Origin: Roseiarcus sp963806935
GTDB taxonomy: Bacteria > Pseudomonadota > Alphaproteobacteria > Rhizobiales > Beijerinckiaceae
DNA: 64,000 bases
Direction: 5' to 3'
Assembly (NCBI GenBank): GCA_963806935.1
Contig: CAWEAT010000016.1
Span: 89,237-153,236 of the forward strand
The notes under the pieces were generated by a model. It was not told the origin of the DNA, ran no database searches, and worked only from the letters and a program-made list of their open reading frames with translations. This document shows, in pieces, positions 9,692 through 18,463 of the stretch. How positions within the stretch are numbered: position 1 is the stretch's first letter; every line of letters starts with the position of its first letter. The translations under genes were made by a program, and so were the position numbers.

Positions 9692-9964
9692 GTCCTCGCC
9701 CATCGCCGGCGGCCGCGAATCGTCGCGCGCTCCAGGGGCGACGGCACGCAACAATTGTTTCGGCGGTCGTGGTGAAGAAACGGTTAAGGCCGCTCAGGCG
9801 CCCGTCCCGTGCGCGCCACGGTCGTGAAAACTTGGGTTGTATTTGTTAGTTGCTGCAACTTTTGATTGCAATCCGAATTCAATCAGGCATAGATGGAGCA
9901 ACTCGCGCAGGGGCGCGCGAATCAGAAGGCGCGAACGCAACGGCGCCGACGAAAGGAGAGGGTT

Positions 9965-10417
9965 ATGAACCGCATGACGGCGTTAAATCACTCAAGCGTG
10001 GGGACTTCGGCCGCACTGCTCGCGGAAGAGGGCCGCTCCGAATCGGCGCAGTCGGAGATGACCATCAGCCAAATGTCGCGCCTGTTTGGCGTCAGCTTGC
10101 GCACGCTGCGGTTCTATGAGGATCGCGGTCTCATCAAGCCGCGTCGCGAGGGCAATGCCCGCTTTTACCGCGGCGCCGACCGGGTCCGCATGGAGATGAT
10201 CCTCAAGGGCAAGAAACTCGGGTTCACCTTGACCGAGATCCAGGATCTGATCGGCGGCAAGGGCGCGACGGAGACGCCGGACCTCGAGGATCAGCTCAAC
10301 GCGCAGCAAATTGTCACTCAGATCGGCCATCTGGAGCGGCAACGGGGCGAAATCGACAGCGCGATCGAGCGATTGCGGGCGACGCAGAGCCAACTCGCCC
10401 AAGGCGCCGCCGCGTGA
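9965..10417 (+). CDS. MerR-family transcriptional regulator
   Basis: 150 residues from the ATG preceded by AGGAGAGGG; an upstream in-frame ATG at 9893 lacks such a site. The winged helix is clear: ISQMSRLFGVSLRTLRFYED then RGLIKPRREGNARFY. A dimerisation helix follows at about 95-140. No cysteine metal-binding cluster is present, so this is not a metal sensor of the classical kind. It is divergent from the PodJL-like gene across a 270-base gap that contains AT-rich DNA with short TTGCA-type inverted motifs; which gene it controls is unknown. Confidence 0.88.
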   Translation: MNRMTALNHSSVGTSAALLAEEGRSESAQSEMTISQMSRLFGVSLRTLRFYEDRGLIKPRREGNARFYRGADRVRMEMILKGKKLGFTLTEIQDLIGGKGATETPDLEDQLNAQQIVTQIGHLERQRGEIDSAIERLRATQSQLAQGAAA

Positions 10418-10453
10418 CAGTGGCGGGCAAAAAAGGGCGGCGCACGCGCCGCG

Positions 10454-11084
10454 CTAGGCCTTGATCCGCGCCGCCTCTACGAGACGCAACGCTTCGGCGA
10501 CGGCGGCGTCAATCCCGAGGTGGGTCGTGTCGAGTTGGACCGCGTCGCTGGCCGGGCGCAACGGCGCAGCGGCGCGGCCAGAATCGCGGGCGTCGCGGCG
10601 GATGATATCGGTCAGAATCGCGTCATAATCGGCCTTTTCGCCGCTTCGGATCAATTCGAGTGCGCGCCGCTGCGCCCGGGTCGCCGCGCTGGCGGTGACG
10701 AAGATCTTCACGTCCGCTTGCGGACAAACGACTGTGCCGATGTCCCGGCCGTCGAGGACAGCGCCGCCCGGGCGGGCGGCAAATGCCCGCTGCGCCTCGA
10801 GGAGCGCCGCACGGACGCCCGGCATCGCCGCGACTAGCGACGCCGCTTCCCCCATCTGGCGCGTCCGCAATGTCGCATCGTCGAAATCCGTGAGGCCCAG
10901 TCCTCGCGCAGCAGCAACGCGCCGCAGCTTCGTCGTAAAGATTGCGATCCTCGGCAATGAGGGCAGCCGCCGTTGCGCGGTATAGCAGGCCGGTGTCCAG
11001 ATGCGGCAACCCGTAGTGCGCAGCGATACGGCGCGCGATCGTCCCCTTCCCCGAGGCCGCGGGGCCGTCGATGGCGATGATCAT
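10454..11084 (-). CDS. cmk: cytidylate kinase, one frameshift
   Basis: The N-terminus (AIDGPAASGKGTIARRIA, the P-loop) is in one frame from 11084 and the rest, from GLGLTDFDDATLRT through VLDGRDIGTVVCPQADVK, is in another; the frame breaks near 10,905-10,920. The total of 631 bases is one more than 210 codons, so a single inserted base explains it. Cmk phosphorylates CMP and dCMP with ATP. All catalytic motifs are intact, which favours a sequence error over decay. The usual neighbours in alphaproteobacteria, aroA and rpsA, are not here. Confidence 0.88.
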
Positions 11085-11565
11085 GCGCAGCCGCCCAGCT
11101 TCCCCAGGCCCCTACCCTTGAGTGCGCTCTTAGAGCGCGGCGCGGCGGCTGTCGAGGCGGGAAGAGACAGCGACGCAACGGGCCGCGAAGCTGTAGACGT
11201 CTTCGTCGCCCATCACCTGCCAAATGCACGGCCGAACGTTATGGAATCGATCAGCCGACGCCCGAGTCGCTCGCCGGCCAATTCATCCACCCGCTCGCGA
11301 TGAGGCGGCCAACGCGCCAAGCCGAAGACGCCAGCACCGTAGGACGGTGATCAGGACCGCAGGCTGTCGGGGCGCGCGCCCTGCCCCCGCGCAGCCAACG
11401 CCGCTAAGGCGCTTCCTGCCGTTCGTCTCGCGCCCAGTTCCATGGACGGTCACGTAGCCTCAGCGCCGAGACAGGCGCTCGGCTTGTGCCAACGTCTCGC
11501 CGCGCGTATCCATGGATTTGACGCCATGACAGAATTGCGACGCGGCCGGGAGCGAGGCCGCAGCC
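11085..11565. other. gene-free stretch between cmk and the MFS gene
   Basis: About 480 GC-rich bases between divergently transcribed genes. Open frames here have no recognisable protein content and run antisense or out of frame with the neighbours. No strong hairpin or repeat was noticed. Promoters for both flanking genes must lie here, but I cannot pick them out. Confidence 0.5.
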
Positions 11566-12792
11566 ATGGAGGCGACGGTGAATCTAACTGGCGCGCAGAA
11601 GAAGACGATCGCCGCCGCCTTTCTCGGCTGGATGCTCGACGCTTTCGATTTCTTCCTCCTGACCTTTCTGCTCAAGGACATCGCGAAGGAGTTCGGCGTC
11701 GAGATCTCGGCGGTGGCGTACGCGCTTTTCCTGACGCTGGCGATGAGATTCGTCGGCGCCTTCATCTTCGGCCGGCTTGGCGACCGGTGGGGACGCAAAC
11801 CGGCGCTGATGCTCGACATCCTCTGCTATTCGGTCCTCGGCGCGCTTGCCGCCTTCTCGCCGAACCTCATCGTGTTCCTGATCTTACGGGCGCTGTTCGG
11901 CATCGCGATGGGCGGCGAATGGGGCCTCGGCAGTTCGCTGGCCATGGAGTCGATTCCGCCGCAGGCGCGCGGGTTGGTGTCGGGGATTTTGCAATGCGGC
12001 TATCCGACCGGCTTTCTGCTCGCCGCGGTCGCCAACGGCCTGCTCTTCGGCCGCACATTCGGCGACTACACGATCGGCTGGCGGGCGATGTTCCTGCTCA
12101 GCGTCCTGCCCGCCTTCGTCGTCCTGTTCATCCGCAGCGGCGTGCCCGAGTCGCCGGCGTTCGAGGCGTCCAAAGTGCATGAAAAGCCCCATCTGTGGGC
12201 GACGGTCTCCGAGCACAAGGGGCTGGTCGTCTACATGGTCGTGCTGATGATGTGCTTCAATCTGTTCAGCCATGGCACTCAAGACCTCTATCCGACCTTC
12301 CTGCAAAAGCAGCATAATTTCGATCCCGGCACGGTGAGCTGGATCGTCATCGTCGCCAACCTCGGCGCCATTGCCGGCGGCCTCGTGTTCGGCCACCTGT
12401 CGGAGAAGATCGGCCGCGTCAACGCGATCACCATCGCGGCGCTGATCGCGCTTCCGGCGCTGTACTTCTGGGCGTACGGCTCGACGCCCATCCTTCTCGC
12501 GCTGGGCGCCTTCGTGATGCAGGTCGCGGTGCAGGGCGCCTGGGGCGTGATCCCGGCCCATCTCAATGAACTTGCCCCGGGCGCTGCGCGCGCCACAATT
12601 CCCGCTTTCGTCTATCAGGCGGGCAACTTCCTGGCGTCCTACAACGGCCCTCTCCAGGCTCAGATCGCGGAAGCGAACGGCGGGAATTACGCATTTGCGC
12701 TCGCGGTGGTGGCAGGCGTCGTCGCGGTTGCGATCATCGTCGTCATCCGCTTCAGCCCGGAACGGCGCGGCGAACTCCTAAAGGCGCACTGA
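11566..12792 (+). CDS. MFS transporter, sugar-acid/lactate symporter type
   Basis: 408 residues with about 12 hydrophobic segments. The MFS loop 2-3 signature is seen as GRLGDRWGRKPAL near residue 65, and a second copy as GHLSEKIGRVNAI in the middle loop. The stretch FGIAMGGEWGLGSSLAMES resembles the SHS (sialate/lactate:H+ symporter) group. Likely an inner-membrane proton symporter of a carboxylate; the substrate is not readable. It is a single gene with no coupled enzyme. Confidence 0.85.
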   Translation: MEATVNLTGAQKKTIAAAFLGWMLDAFDFFLLTFLLKDIAKEFGVEISAVAYALFLTLAMRFVGAFIFGRLGDRWGRKPALMLDILCYSVLGALAAFSPNLIVFLILRALFGIAMGGEWGLGSSLAMESIPPQARGLVSGILQCGYPTGFLLAAVANGLLFGRTFGDYTIGWRAMFLLSVLPAFVVLFIRSGVPESPAFEASKVHEKPHLWATVSEHKGLVVYMVVLMMCFNLFSHGTQDLYPTFLQKQHNFDPGTVSWIVIVANLGAIAGGLVFGHLSEKIGRVNAITIAALIALPALYFWAYGSTPILLALGAFVMQVAVQGAWGVIPAHLNELAPGAARATIPAFVYQAGNFLASYNGPLQAQIAEANGGNYAFALAVVAGVVAVAIIVVIRFSPERRGELLKAH

Positions 12793-12895
12793 GACCATGT
12801 GCGCCGCGCCGCGAGGCCGATCGCCCTATGCCGTCGGCCTCACCCAGGCAACCCTTGACGGGCCGATGAAAATCTGATTCGGCGCCGAGCTCGAA

Positions 12896-13174
12896 CTAGC
12901 CGCGCGAGCGGATCAAAGACTTTATGGACGCGACCTCACGAGAAAGATGGAGGATCGCCTTCATGAGCTCCTGTTCGGTCACGCGGCCGCCTTCGACCCG
13001 GCAGGGATCCGGACCAACGCCTCCCGGCTTCGCTCCGCCGTTGCCGTCATCATCAAACAGCCGGCCGAAGGAGCGTAGGACTTCGATCAACACTTCCGGA
13101 TTGGTCTCGAGATCGATTTTCGATCCATATTTCTTAATGACCTTGGCGATAGTTGCCTTTTGCTCGCGGTTCAT
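12896..13174 (-). CDS. small Gly/Pro-linker protein of the hydroxylase-glycosyltransferase cassette
   Basis: 92 residues, family not recognised. The start is fixed by an ATGA overlap with the stop of the oxygenase gene, and AGGAG precedes it. It has two helical ends (about 2-40 and 65-90) around a flexible centre at 41-63 rich in Gly, Pro and Asp, with prolines at 50, 55 and 57 and a lone Cys58 (KPGGVGPDPC). No signal peptide. Tight coupling to a prolyl-hydroxylase-like enzyme and a GlcNAc transferase makes the proline segment a candidate modification site; this is inference only. Confidence 0.65.
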   Translation of the reverse strand: MNREQKATIAKVIKKYGSKIDLETNPEVLIEVLRSFGRLFDDDGNGGAKPGGVGPDPCRVEGGRVTEQELMKAILHLSREVASIKSLIRSRG

Positions 13175-13827
13175 TGCGCTCTCCTTTTCACCGCCGCCGC
13201 CCGACATTCTCGTTGACGGATCCAGGTGACTAGAATTGTCTTACGCCCCTTCAGAACAGGCATCGACGCATGCACCATGTCCGGATCGGTTTGCCCGTCA
13301 CTCTCCAAGTTGCTCCAGATCAGGAGACGCCCCCTTTCGCAATTGACCGACAAATCCAATAGCGGAAACCGCGTCTGCCCACCGCGTTCGGGCGCGTCCA
13401 AATAGAGCACGATCGAATGGGTTCGTTCGCCCGCCGCATCGCCGTCGAAATATCCGCTGTCGTGATGATAATCGAAGCGCCCGCCCCTTTCATATCGAGT
13501 TGCCTGCCATTTTTCGCGATGAGAGATCGCCAGGGGCAAATGCTGGCCTATCCGTCGGTCGATCAACGTCATCGTCCGTCGAAGCGACGGGGTGAACCAT
13601 CGCTCCGAGGTCGACGAACTGACCCGTCGGCCGCTGTAGATATACTCGTGCTTCCCGCCCTCGCCTTCGGCGTAGACGGTGCTTCGCCGCCAAAATGAGA
13701 ATTCCAATTCGGCGAGAATCGCCTCACACCGCCGCGCATCGAGAAAACCGTCGATCCAATAGAGACGGCCGTCGGCCTCGGTCCAGTCCTGGCGCTGAGC
13801 CCGCCTCACCGTCAGGCCGGTTTGCAA
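13171..13827 (-). CDS. 2OG-Fe(II) oxygenase, prolyl 4-hydroxylase-like
   Basis: 218 residues. The double-stranded beta-helix core carries the complete iron triad: H121 and D123 in YHHDSGYF, and H186 in MVHASMPVLKGRK, with K196 exactly ten residues on to hold 2-oxoglutarate, as in prolyl 4-hydroxylases. YLDAPERGGQTRFP is the usual strand with the GGxTxF motif. Such enzymes hydroxylate proline in a polypeptide using O2 and 2-oxoglutarate. Its start overlaps the end of the glycosyltransferase gene by 16 bases and its stop overlaps the next ATG, so the three form one translational unit. Confidence 0.88.
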   Translation of the reverse strand: MQTGLTVRRAQRQDWTEADGRLYWIDGFLDARRCEAILAELEFSFWRRSTVYAEGEGGKHEYIYSGRRVSSSTSERWFTPSLRRTMTLIDRRIGQHLPLAISHREKWQATRYERGGRFDYHHDSGYFDGDAAGERTHSIVLYLDAPERGGQTRFPLLDLSVNCERGRLLIWSNLESDGQTDPDMVHASMPVLKGRKTILVTWIRQRECRAAAVKRRAQ

Positions 13828-14741
13828 AGTTTCAGCAGCAAACGGTCCTCAAATTCCCGCAGGCCGCGCCGGTCGCCGCGCCCATACTGGCTGAACGGGC
13901 GGCCAGAAAGCAAGAGACGAAGGCGCCGAAGCGACACCTCCTCGCTCTCCTCCCAGTTTGCGTGGTCCTCCCAGTGCGTGACACGATAGGCGCGCTCATA
14001 GCAATGCCAACCGATGACCTCGGCCGGATGATAGACGTCATATCCATGCGTGAAAGCGCGCAGGCTTGTGGCGACTTCGTCGCCGAAGAAATAGCAGTTT
14101 GGATCGAACGGAACTTCTCGATTGAACTCGCCGCCGGCGAAGAGACAGTGCAAGGAAACAAAATCTCCGGGAATTGGTCCGGTCGCTCGCTGAGCCGTCA
14201 AGAGGGGTCGTCCGATCAAACGGAGCAGCAGTCCCTGAGAACGCTCGTACGGATAGATCTTCAGCGGGCGCTTTCGGCGGCCGCGCGGGTCCGTCAGGGG
14301 GTTATAGGGCGGCAAATATGCGGTGATGATGGGTTTTTCGACGCCTCGGCGGACGAGCGCGTCGTAAGCGTCGAGCAGCTTTTGATCCCATCCAACCGCA
14401 AAACGATGATGCGAGTTGAGGATTAAGGTGAAGCGCTCGCCGCGCCATTGTTGCTGCAGTTGGGCCCGCGCCCAATTGCAGCCTCTGCTGTTAGTGTGGG
14501 AAATCTCTGTGACCTCGAGTTCAGCGCCTCTGGCGAATCCAAGGTCAAGCTCCTCGTTGGGACCCCTCTGCCACAGGATGGCGATTCGAAGGGATTCTGG
14601 ATAGCGCGCCTTCTTGAGTAGATCGCGCACAGTCGCGCCGAGCTCGGAATCCCGATAGGCGGGTATCTGGATAAAGATGCGCCGCTCGCCCCGTTCGGAT
14701 TCCCGAGCGGCCAGTCTCAAAGGATTTCGTGCGCTCCTCAT
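13812..14741 (-). CDS. GT60-type GlcNAc transferase (Skp1 Gnt1-like)
   Basis: 309 residues. The opening IFIQIPAYRDSEL, then GCNWARAQLQ at 87-96, NSHHRFAVGWD at 109-119 and FFGDEVATSLRAFTHGYD near 230 match the PF11397 family, whose best known member adds GlcNAc to hydroxyproline on Dictyostelium Skp1. The metal-binding Asp of the usual DSH motif is Asn here (N109), which could alter metal use. No membrane segment, so cytoplasmic. It is first in a cassette with a prolyl hydroxylase, which mirrors the eukaryotic pathway order. Acceptor and sugar donor are inferred, not shown. Confidence 0.85.
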   Translation of the reverse strand: MRSARNPLRLAARESERGERRIFIQIPAYRDSELGATVRDLLKKARYPESLRIAILWQRGPNEELDLGFARGAELEVTEISHTNSRGCNWARAQLQQQWRGERFTLILNSHHRFAVGWDQKLLDAYDALVRRGVEKPIITAYLPPYNPLTDPRGRRKRPLKIYPYERSQGLLLRLIGRPLLTAQRATGPIPGDFVSLHCLFAGGEFNREVPFDPNCYFFGDEVATSLRAFTHGYDVYHPAEVIGWHCYERAYRVTHWEDHANWEESEEVSLRRLRLLLSGRPFSQYGRGDRRGLREFEDRLLLKLCKPA

Positions 14742-14927
14742 GCTCTTTTTTAAACTCGCATACCCCGGGATCGATTTTCCGTGATTGGCCTGAAACTTAG
14801 TCTCTACATCATCGGCCGAGTTTCGCGGGCCGGAACCTTTCGGCCTCTAGACGGTTGATAAGTCCCGAGCATGGCGGATTGAGCGGAGGGGCCGGGCTAG
14901 CTTCCGCCTAATTGAATGGAGGGTTTC

Positions 14928-15188
14928 ATGTCTCGATGGATGCTTGGCGTTGCGGCTGCTACGCTGATCTGCGTCGCTTCTCCGGCGGCGTTCGCCGATC
15001 AAAGCGGCGCGGTGACGGGAGGCGTCACAGGCGCGGTGGGCGGCGCGCTCGTTGGCGGCCCGGTGGGCGCGGTGGTCGGCGGCGTCGGCGGCGCGGCGAT
15101 TGGAAACTCAATGACCAATCACCACCGCTACTACCATCACCCCTACGCGTATTACCATCATCCTCGCTACTACCATCATCCGTATTGA
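14928..15188 (+). CDS. secreted glycine-zipper protein with His/Tyr-rich tail
   Basis: 86 residues from the ATG six bases after GGAGG. A signal peptide ends at AAFA. Residues of about 24-60 form a glycine zipper with repeated GGxxG and GAxxG, the kind that packs helices in membranes. The last 25 residues consist almost only of His, Tyr and Pro in HHPYAYYHHP-like repeats, which could bind metal ions. It is likely exported and membrane-associated; function unknown. Confidence 0.78.
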   Translation: MSRWMLGVAAATLICVASPAAFADQSGAVTGGVTGAVGGALVGGPVGAVVGGVGGAAIGNSMTNHHRYYHHPYAYYHHPRYYHHPY

Positions 15189-15307
15189 TCGCGGGTGACG
15201 CCGGCGGCAGCAGCCAGCGATAGCCCTCTTGACGGCCGGTGAAAGGGGAAGGGCTCGGCGGATCGCCTCCGCCGAGCCCAAATCATGCGACGACGCAACG
15301 CGGGCGT

Positions 15308-15820
15308 CTATTCCGCGGCGGCGGAGCGCTTCGGCAAGACCCAGTTCGGCCGGGGGAAGTGGCAGGTGTAGCCGTTGGGGTACCGTTCCAGGTAATCCTG
15401 ATGCTCGGGCTCGGCTTCCCAGAACGGACCTGCAGGCGTGAGTTCGGTCACCACCTTGCCGGGCCACAGCCCTGAAGCCTCGACATCGGCGATGGTGTCG
15501 AGCGCCACGCGCTTCTGCTCGTCGTCGGTAAAGAAGATGGCCGAACGGTAGCTCGCGCCAACGTCGTTGCCCTGGCGGTTTCTGGTCGTCGGATCGTGGA
15601 TCTGAAAGAAGAACTCGAGCAGCCTGCGGTAGCTGGTCTTCGCCGGATCGAAGATGATCTCGATCGCCTCGGCATGGTTGCCGTGGTTGCGGTAGGTCGC
15701 ATTGGGAACCTCGCCGCCGGTGTAGCCGACCCGGGTCGACACGACGCCTGGGAGGCGGCGGATGAGATCCTGCATCCCCCAGAAACAGCCGCCGGCGAGA
15801 ACCGCACGTTCATTTGCCAT
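15308..15820 (-). CDS. msrA: peptide-methionine (S)-S-oxide reductase
   Basis: 170 residues, normal for MsrA. The active site GGCFWGMQDLI is at residues 10-20 and the substrate-site VGYTGGEVPNATY follows, both diagnostic. It reduces Met-S-sulfoxide in proteins with thioredoxin-supplied electrons. Cytoplasmic, with no signal peptide. Transcribed alone; the next gene upstream on the same strand is 100 bases away. Confidence 0.95.
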   Translation of the reverse strand: MANERAVLAGGCFWGMQDLIRRLPGVVSTRVGYTGGEVPNATYRNHGNHAEAIEIIFDPAKTSYRRLLEFFFQIHDPTTRNRQGNDVGASYRSAIFFTDDEQKRVALDTIADVEASGLWPGKVVTELTPAGPFWEAEPEHQDYLERYPNGYTCHFPRPNWVLPKRSAAAE

Positions 15821-15917
15821 GGGTAAAGCTCCTTTGTTGCAGGCATATTCGCGTCAATCTGGCCTTCGTTACGGCGGGTTGCAATACGGAAGCCGGAGGG
15901 CCGCAGCGAACCAACGC

Positions 15918-17036
15918 CTAGATAATCACTTTCACCGAAAACAGAACCAGGGCGCCGATCCATAGCGTTTCTGCGACCATCAGTCCGACCGGCCGCCACC
16001 CGACCGCGAACAGGGCCTTGAACGAGGTTTTCATGCCCAACGCCGCGATCGCCGCGACCAGACACCATCGGGACGCCTCGTTCGCGAGACCGATGACGGC
16101 CTGCGGCAGCAGGCCAAGCGAGTTGACAACGACGAGGGCTGCGAAACCGATCAAGAACACGGGCAGCGTCGCCCGCGCGCCCTCGCCGTGGCCGCCTTGT
16201 CGGGCGATGAGAAATGATATTGCGAACACCGTGGGCAGCAGCATCGCCACCCTGAGCAGCTTGACGTAGGTGGCGATGTCGCCAGTCTCGTTCGAGATTG
16301 TGTAGCCGGCGCCGACGACCTGCGCCACATCATGGATCGTACCGCCGATGAAAAGGCCCGCCTGCTTGTGGTCGAGGCCGATCGAGGTCGCAAAGACGGG
16401 ATAGAGAATCATCGCCAGCGTCGACAATGCGGTGACGCTGACCACGGTGAGGATGGTGTCGCGCTCCCGGGTGTCGTTGCGCGGCAGGACGGAAGCGATC
16501 GCGAGCGCCGCCGAGGCGCCGCAAATGGCGACCGCGCCGCCGGAGAGGACGCCGAACAGCGGCTTGAGACCGAGCCGGCGCGCGAGCAGCAATCCGAAAG
16601 CGATCGTCGTAGCCACGCTGACGATCACCGTCGCGACCGGCCACGCGCCGAGCGAGGCGATCTGGCCGAGCGTGATCCGCACTCCCAGCAGGCCGACTCC
16701 GACCCGCAGCACCGAGCGCGAGGTAAACTCTATGCCGGCCACACACCGGCCCTCTTCATGCAGGAAGTGAAACGCCATCCCGAACAGGAGCGCGAACAGC
16801 ATGACCGGGGCCGTATAATGCTGGGCAAGCCATGTCGACGCGAGCGCGATGGTGCCGGCGACCATGAGCCCGGGATAGACCGCGTGGATGAGCTTCGCCC
16901 GTGGCCAGGACTCGAACCGCCGCGGCGGGCCGCCCGGATCGATGGCGATGAGGCCTTCCATGCTGTCGTAGGAGTCGAAGCCGATCTCAGGCAGGTTGGC
17001 CTTATTCACGCGGCAGAGCTCCCAGTCGTCCGGCAA
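15918..17036 (-). CDS. YeiH-family putative sulfate exporter
   Basis: 372 residues with about 10-11 hydrophobic helices after a roughly 50-residue polar N-terminus. Typical YeiH/YadS stretches are present, for example GGAVAICGASAALAIASVL and FIGGTIHDVAQVVGAGY. Family members are annotated as sulfate or sulfite exporters with little biochemistry behind it. An in-frame ATG 25 codons in is an alternative start. Confidence 0.85.
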   Translation of the reverse strand: MPDDWELCRVNKANLPEIGFDSYDSMEGLIAIDPGGPPRRFESWPRAKLIHAVYPGLMVAGTIALASTWLAQHYTAPVMLFALLFGMAFHFLHEEGRCVAGIEFTSRSVLRVGVGLLGVRITLGQIASLGAWPVATVIVSVATTIAFGLLLARRLGLKPLFGVLSGGAVAICGASAALAIASVLPRNDTRERDTILTVVSVTALSTLAMILYPVFATSIGLDHKQAGLFIGGTIHDVAQVVGAGYTISNETGDIATYVKLLRVAMLLPTVFAISFLIARQGGHGEGARATLPVFLIGFAALVVVNSLGLLPQAVIGLANEASRWCLVAAIAALGMKTSFKALFAVGWRPVGLMVAETLWIGALVLFSVKVII

Positions 17037-17372
17037 AGCTCGGGTCGAGAGCGCGGCGCAGCGGGCAAGCTTTTGGCATCCGCTGTTTATGGGCTATCGA
17101 AGCGCCGATTGTCCATGACCGGAAGCATGCAGCCAGTCGCCGCCTCATAGCGGTCCGGCGGCTATTCCAGTCGTTTTCAGCGTGGATCCGTCCGTGGCCA
17201 GGCCGCGGTGTGACGCGGGTCATGGACCTGGATCCCGGGCAATGAAACTCTCTCGCCCCGGGACCTTCTTTTGTGCATATGGTTCTCAAGACCGGTCCAA
17301 TGGCGATCGAACGGCGACCCTCGGCTTTCGGAGCCCGTTTCGCGAGCGCATTTCTCTTGTGGGCAGATCGAA

Positions 17373-18382
17373 ATGTTCTTTGAGCTCAAAACTTTCGCCG
17401 GGACTGGCGTCCAAGGAACGCAGGACGGGCCCGCCCCCGAGGCGATGCTGGACTCTCCCAGTTGGATAGCGTCGGTCCCTACTGGCGCGGTCTACGTCAC
17501 CGAGACCTTCTCCAACGGTATCCGGAAGATTGAAAACGGGATGGTTTCGACCCTGACGAGCCGCACCGACGGCAATGCGGACGGCCCACTTTCCACCGCG
17601 TTGTTCCGGGGTCCGTCGGGCATCGTCTCCGACCGGATGGGCAACCTCTATGTGGGCGATCAGAACAATCACCGGATACGCAAGATCGACGTATCAGGCG
17701 TTGTGACGACTGCCGCCGGCCCCACCGGCGACCAGCTCCTCTATGGCTGGGTCGATGAACTGATGGAGATCGCCCTCTTCACTCGACCGATGGCGCTGGC
17801 CATCGATGCGGACGACGCGACGATCTATGTGACGGAGCACAATCGCATCCGGCGGTTCCCGCTGCGCTTCACGCCCAGCGTAGGGGTGATGGCGGTGCGC
17901 ACGGTCGCGGCGGTCGGCATTCAGGGCTTTGCTGATGGTCCGCCGACAGTCGCTCAATTCAGCCGGCCGGTCGGACTCGCAGTGACGCCGGGGGTGATCT
18001 CTTCGTCGCCGACACGGGCAATCACCGCATCCGCCGCGTATCCCCTGCCGGCGTCGTCACGACGGTCGCCGGAAATGGGATCGCCGCCTCCCCGACCGAT
18101 CCATCGCAATTCCTCGACGGTCGGCCCGCTCTGCAGGCGAGCTTTGAAGGCCCGTTCGACCTGGCGGTCGACCCGTCCGGCATGGTGTGGGTCGCCGATG
18201 GCAGCCACGTGCGGATGTATTCGCCACTCTCGAACACCGTTTCGACCGCATGTTCCGATCAGGGACTGCATCAGCAGCCGATCAAGTTCAACAACGCCTT
18301 TGGCGGGATTGCGCTCTCGGGCGGAAAGATCCTTGTCAGCGCCTCCAACCAAATTCTGGCGCTAACGCCGCATGAGGATTGA
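17373..18382 (+). CDS. NHL-repeat beta-propeller protein, one frameshift
   Basis: About 337 residues after correction. NHL repeats recur: NLYVGDQNNHRIRKID in the first frame and LFVADTGNHRIRRVSP in the second. The frame breaks at a G run near 17,990, where one missing G turns LAVTPGG into LAVTPGV; adding it joins the halves cleanly. NHL propellers act as binding scaffolds or sugar-acid lactonase-like enzymes; no catalytic residues can be assigned. The start is uncertain: ATG 17373 lacks a good ribosome site and the frame is open from 17271. No signal peptide. Confidence 0.7.
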
Positions 18383-18463
18383 GGCGGGGCGCCTTGGGAT
18401 TTCGCTATTCAGGCTGCTACCGCAGAGAAGACGCTCCCCGCCCCGTAACTGCGGGAGAGTTTG

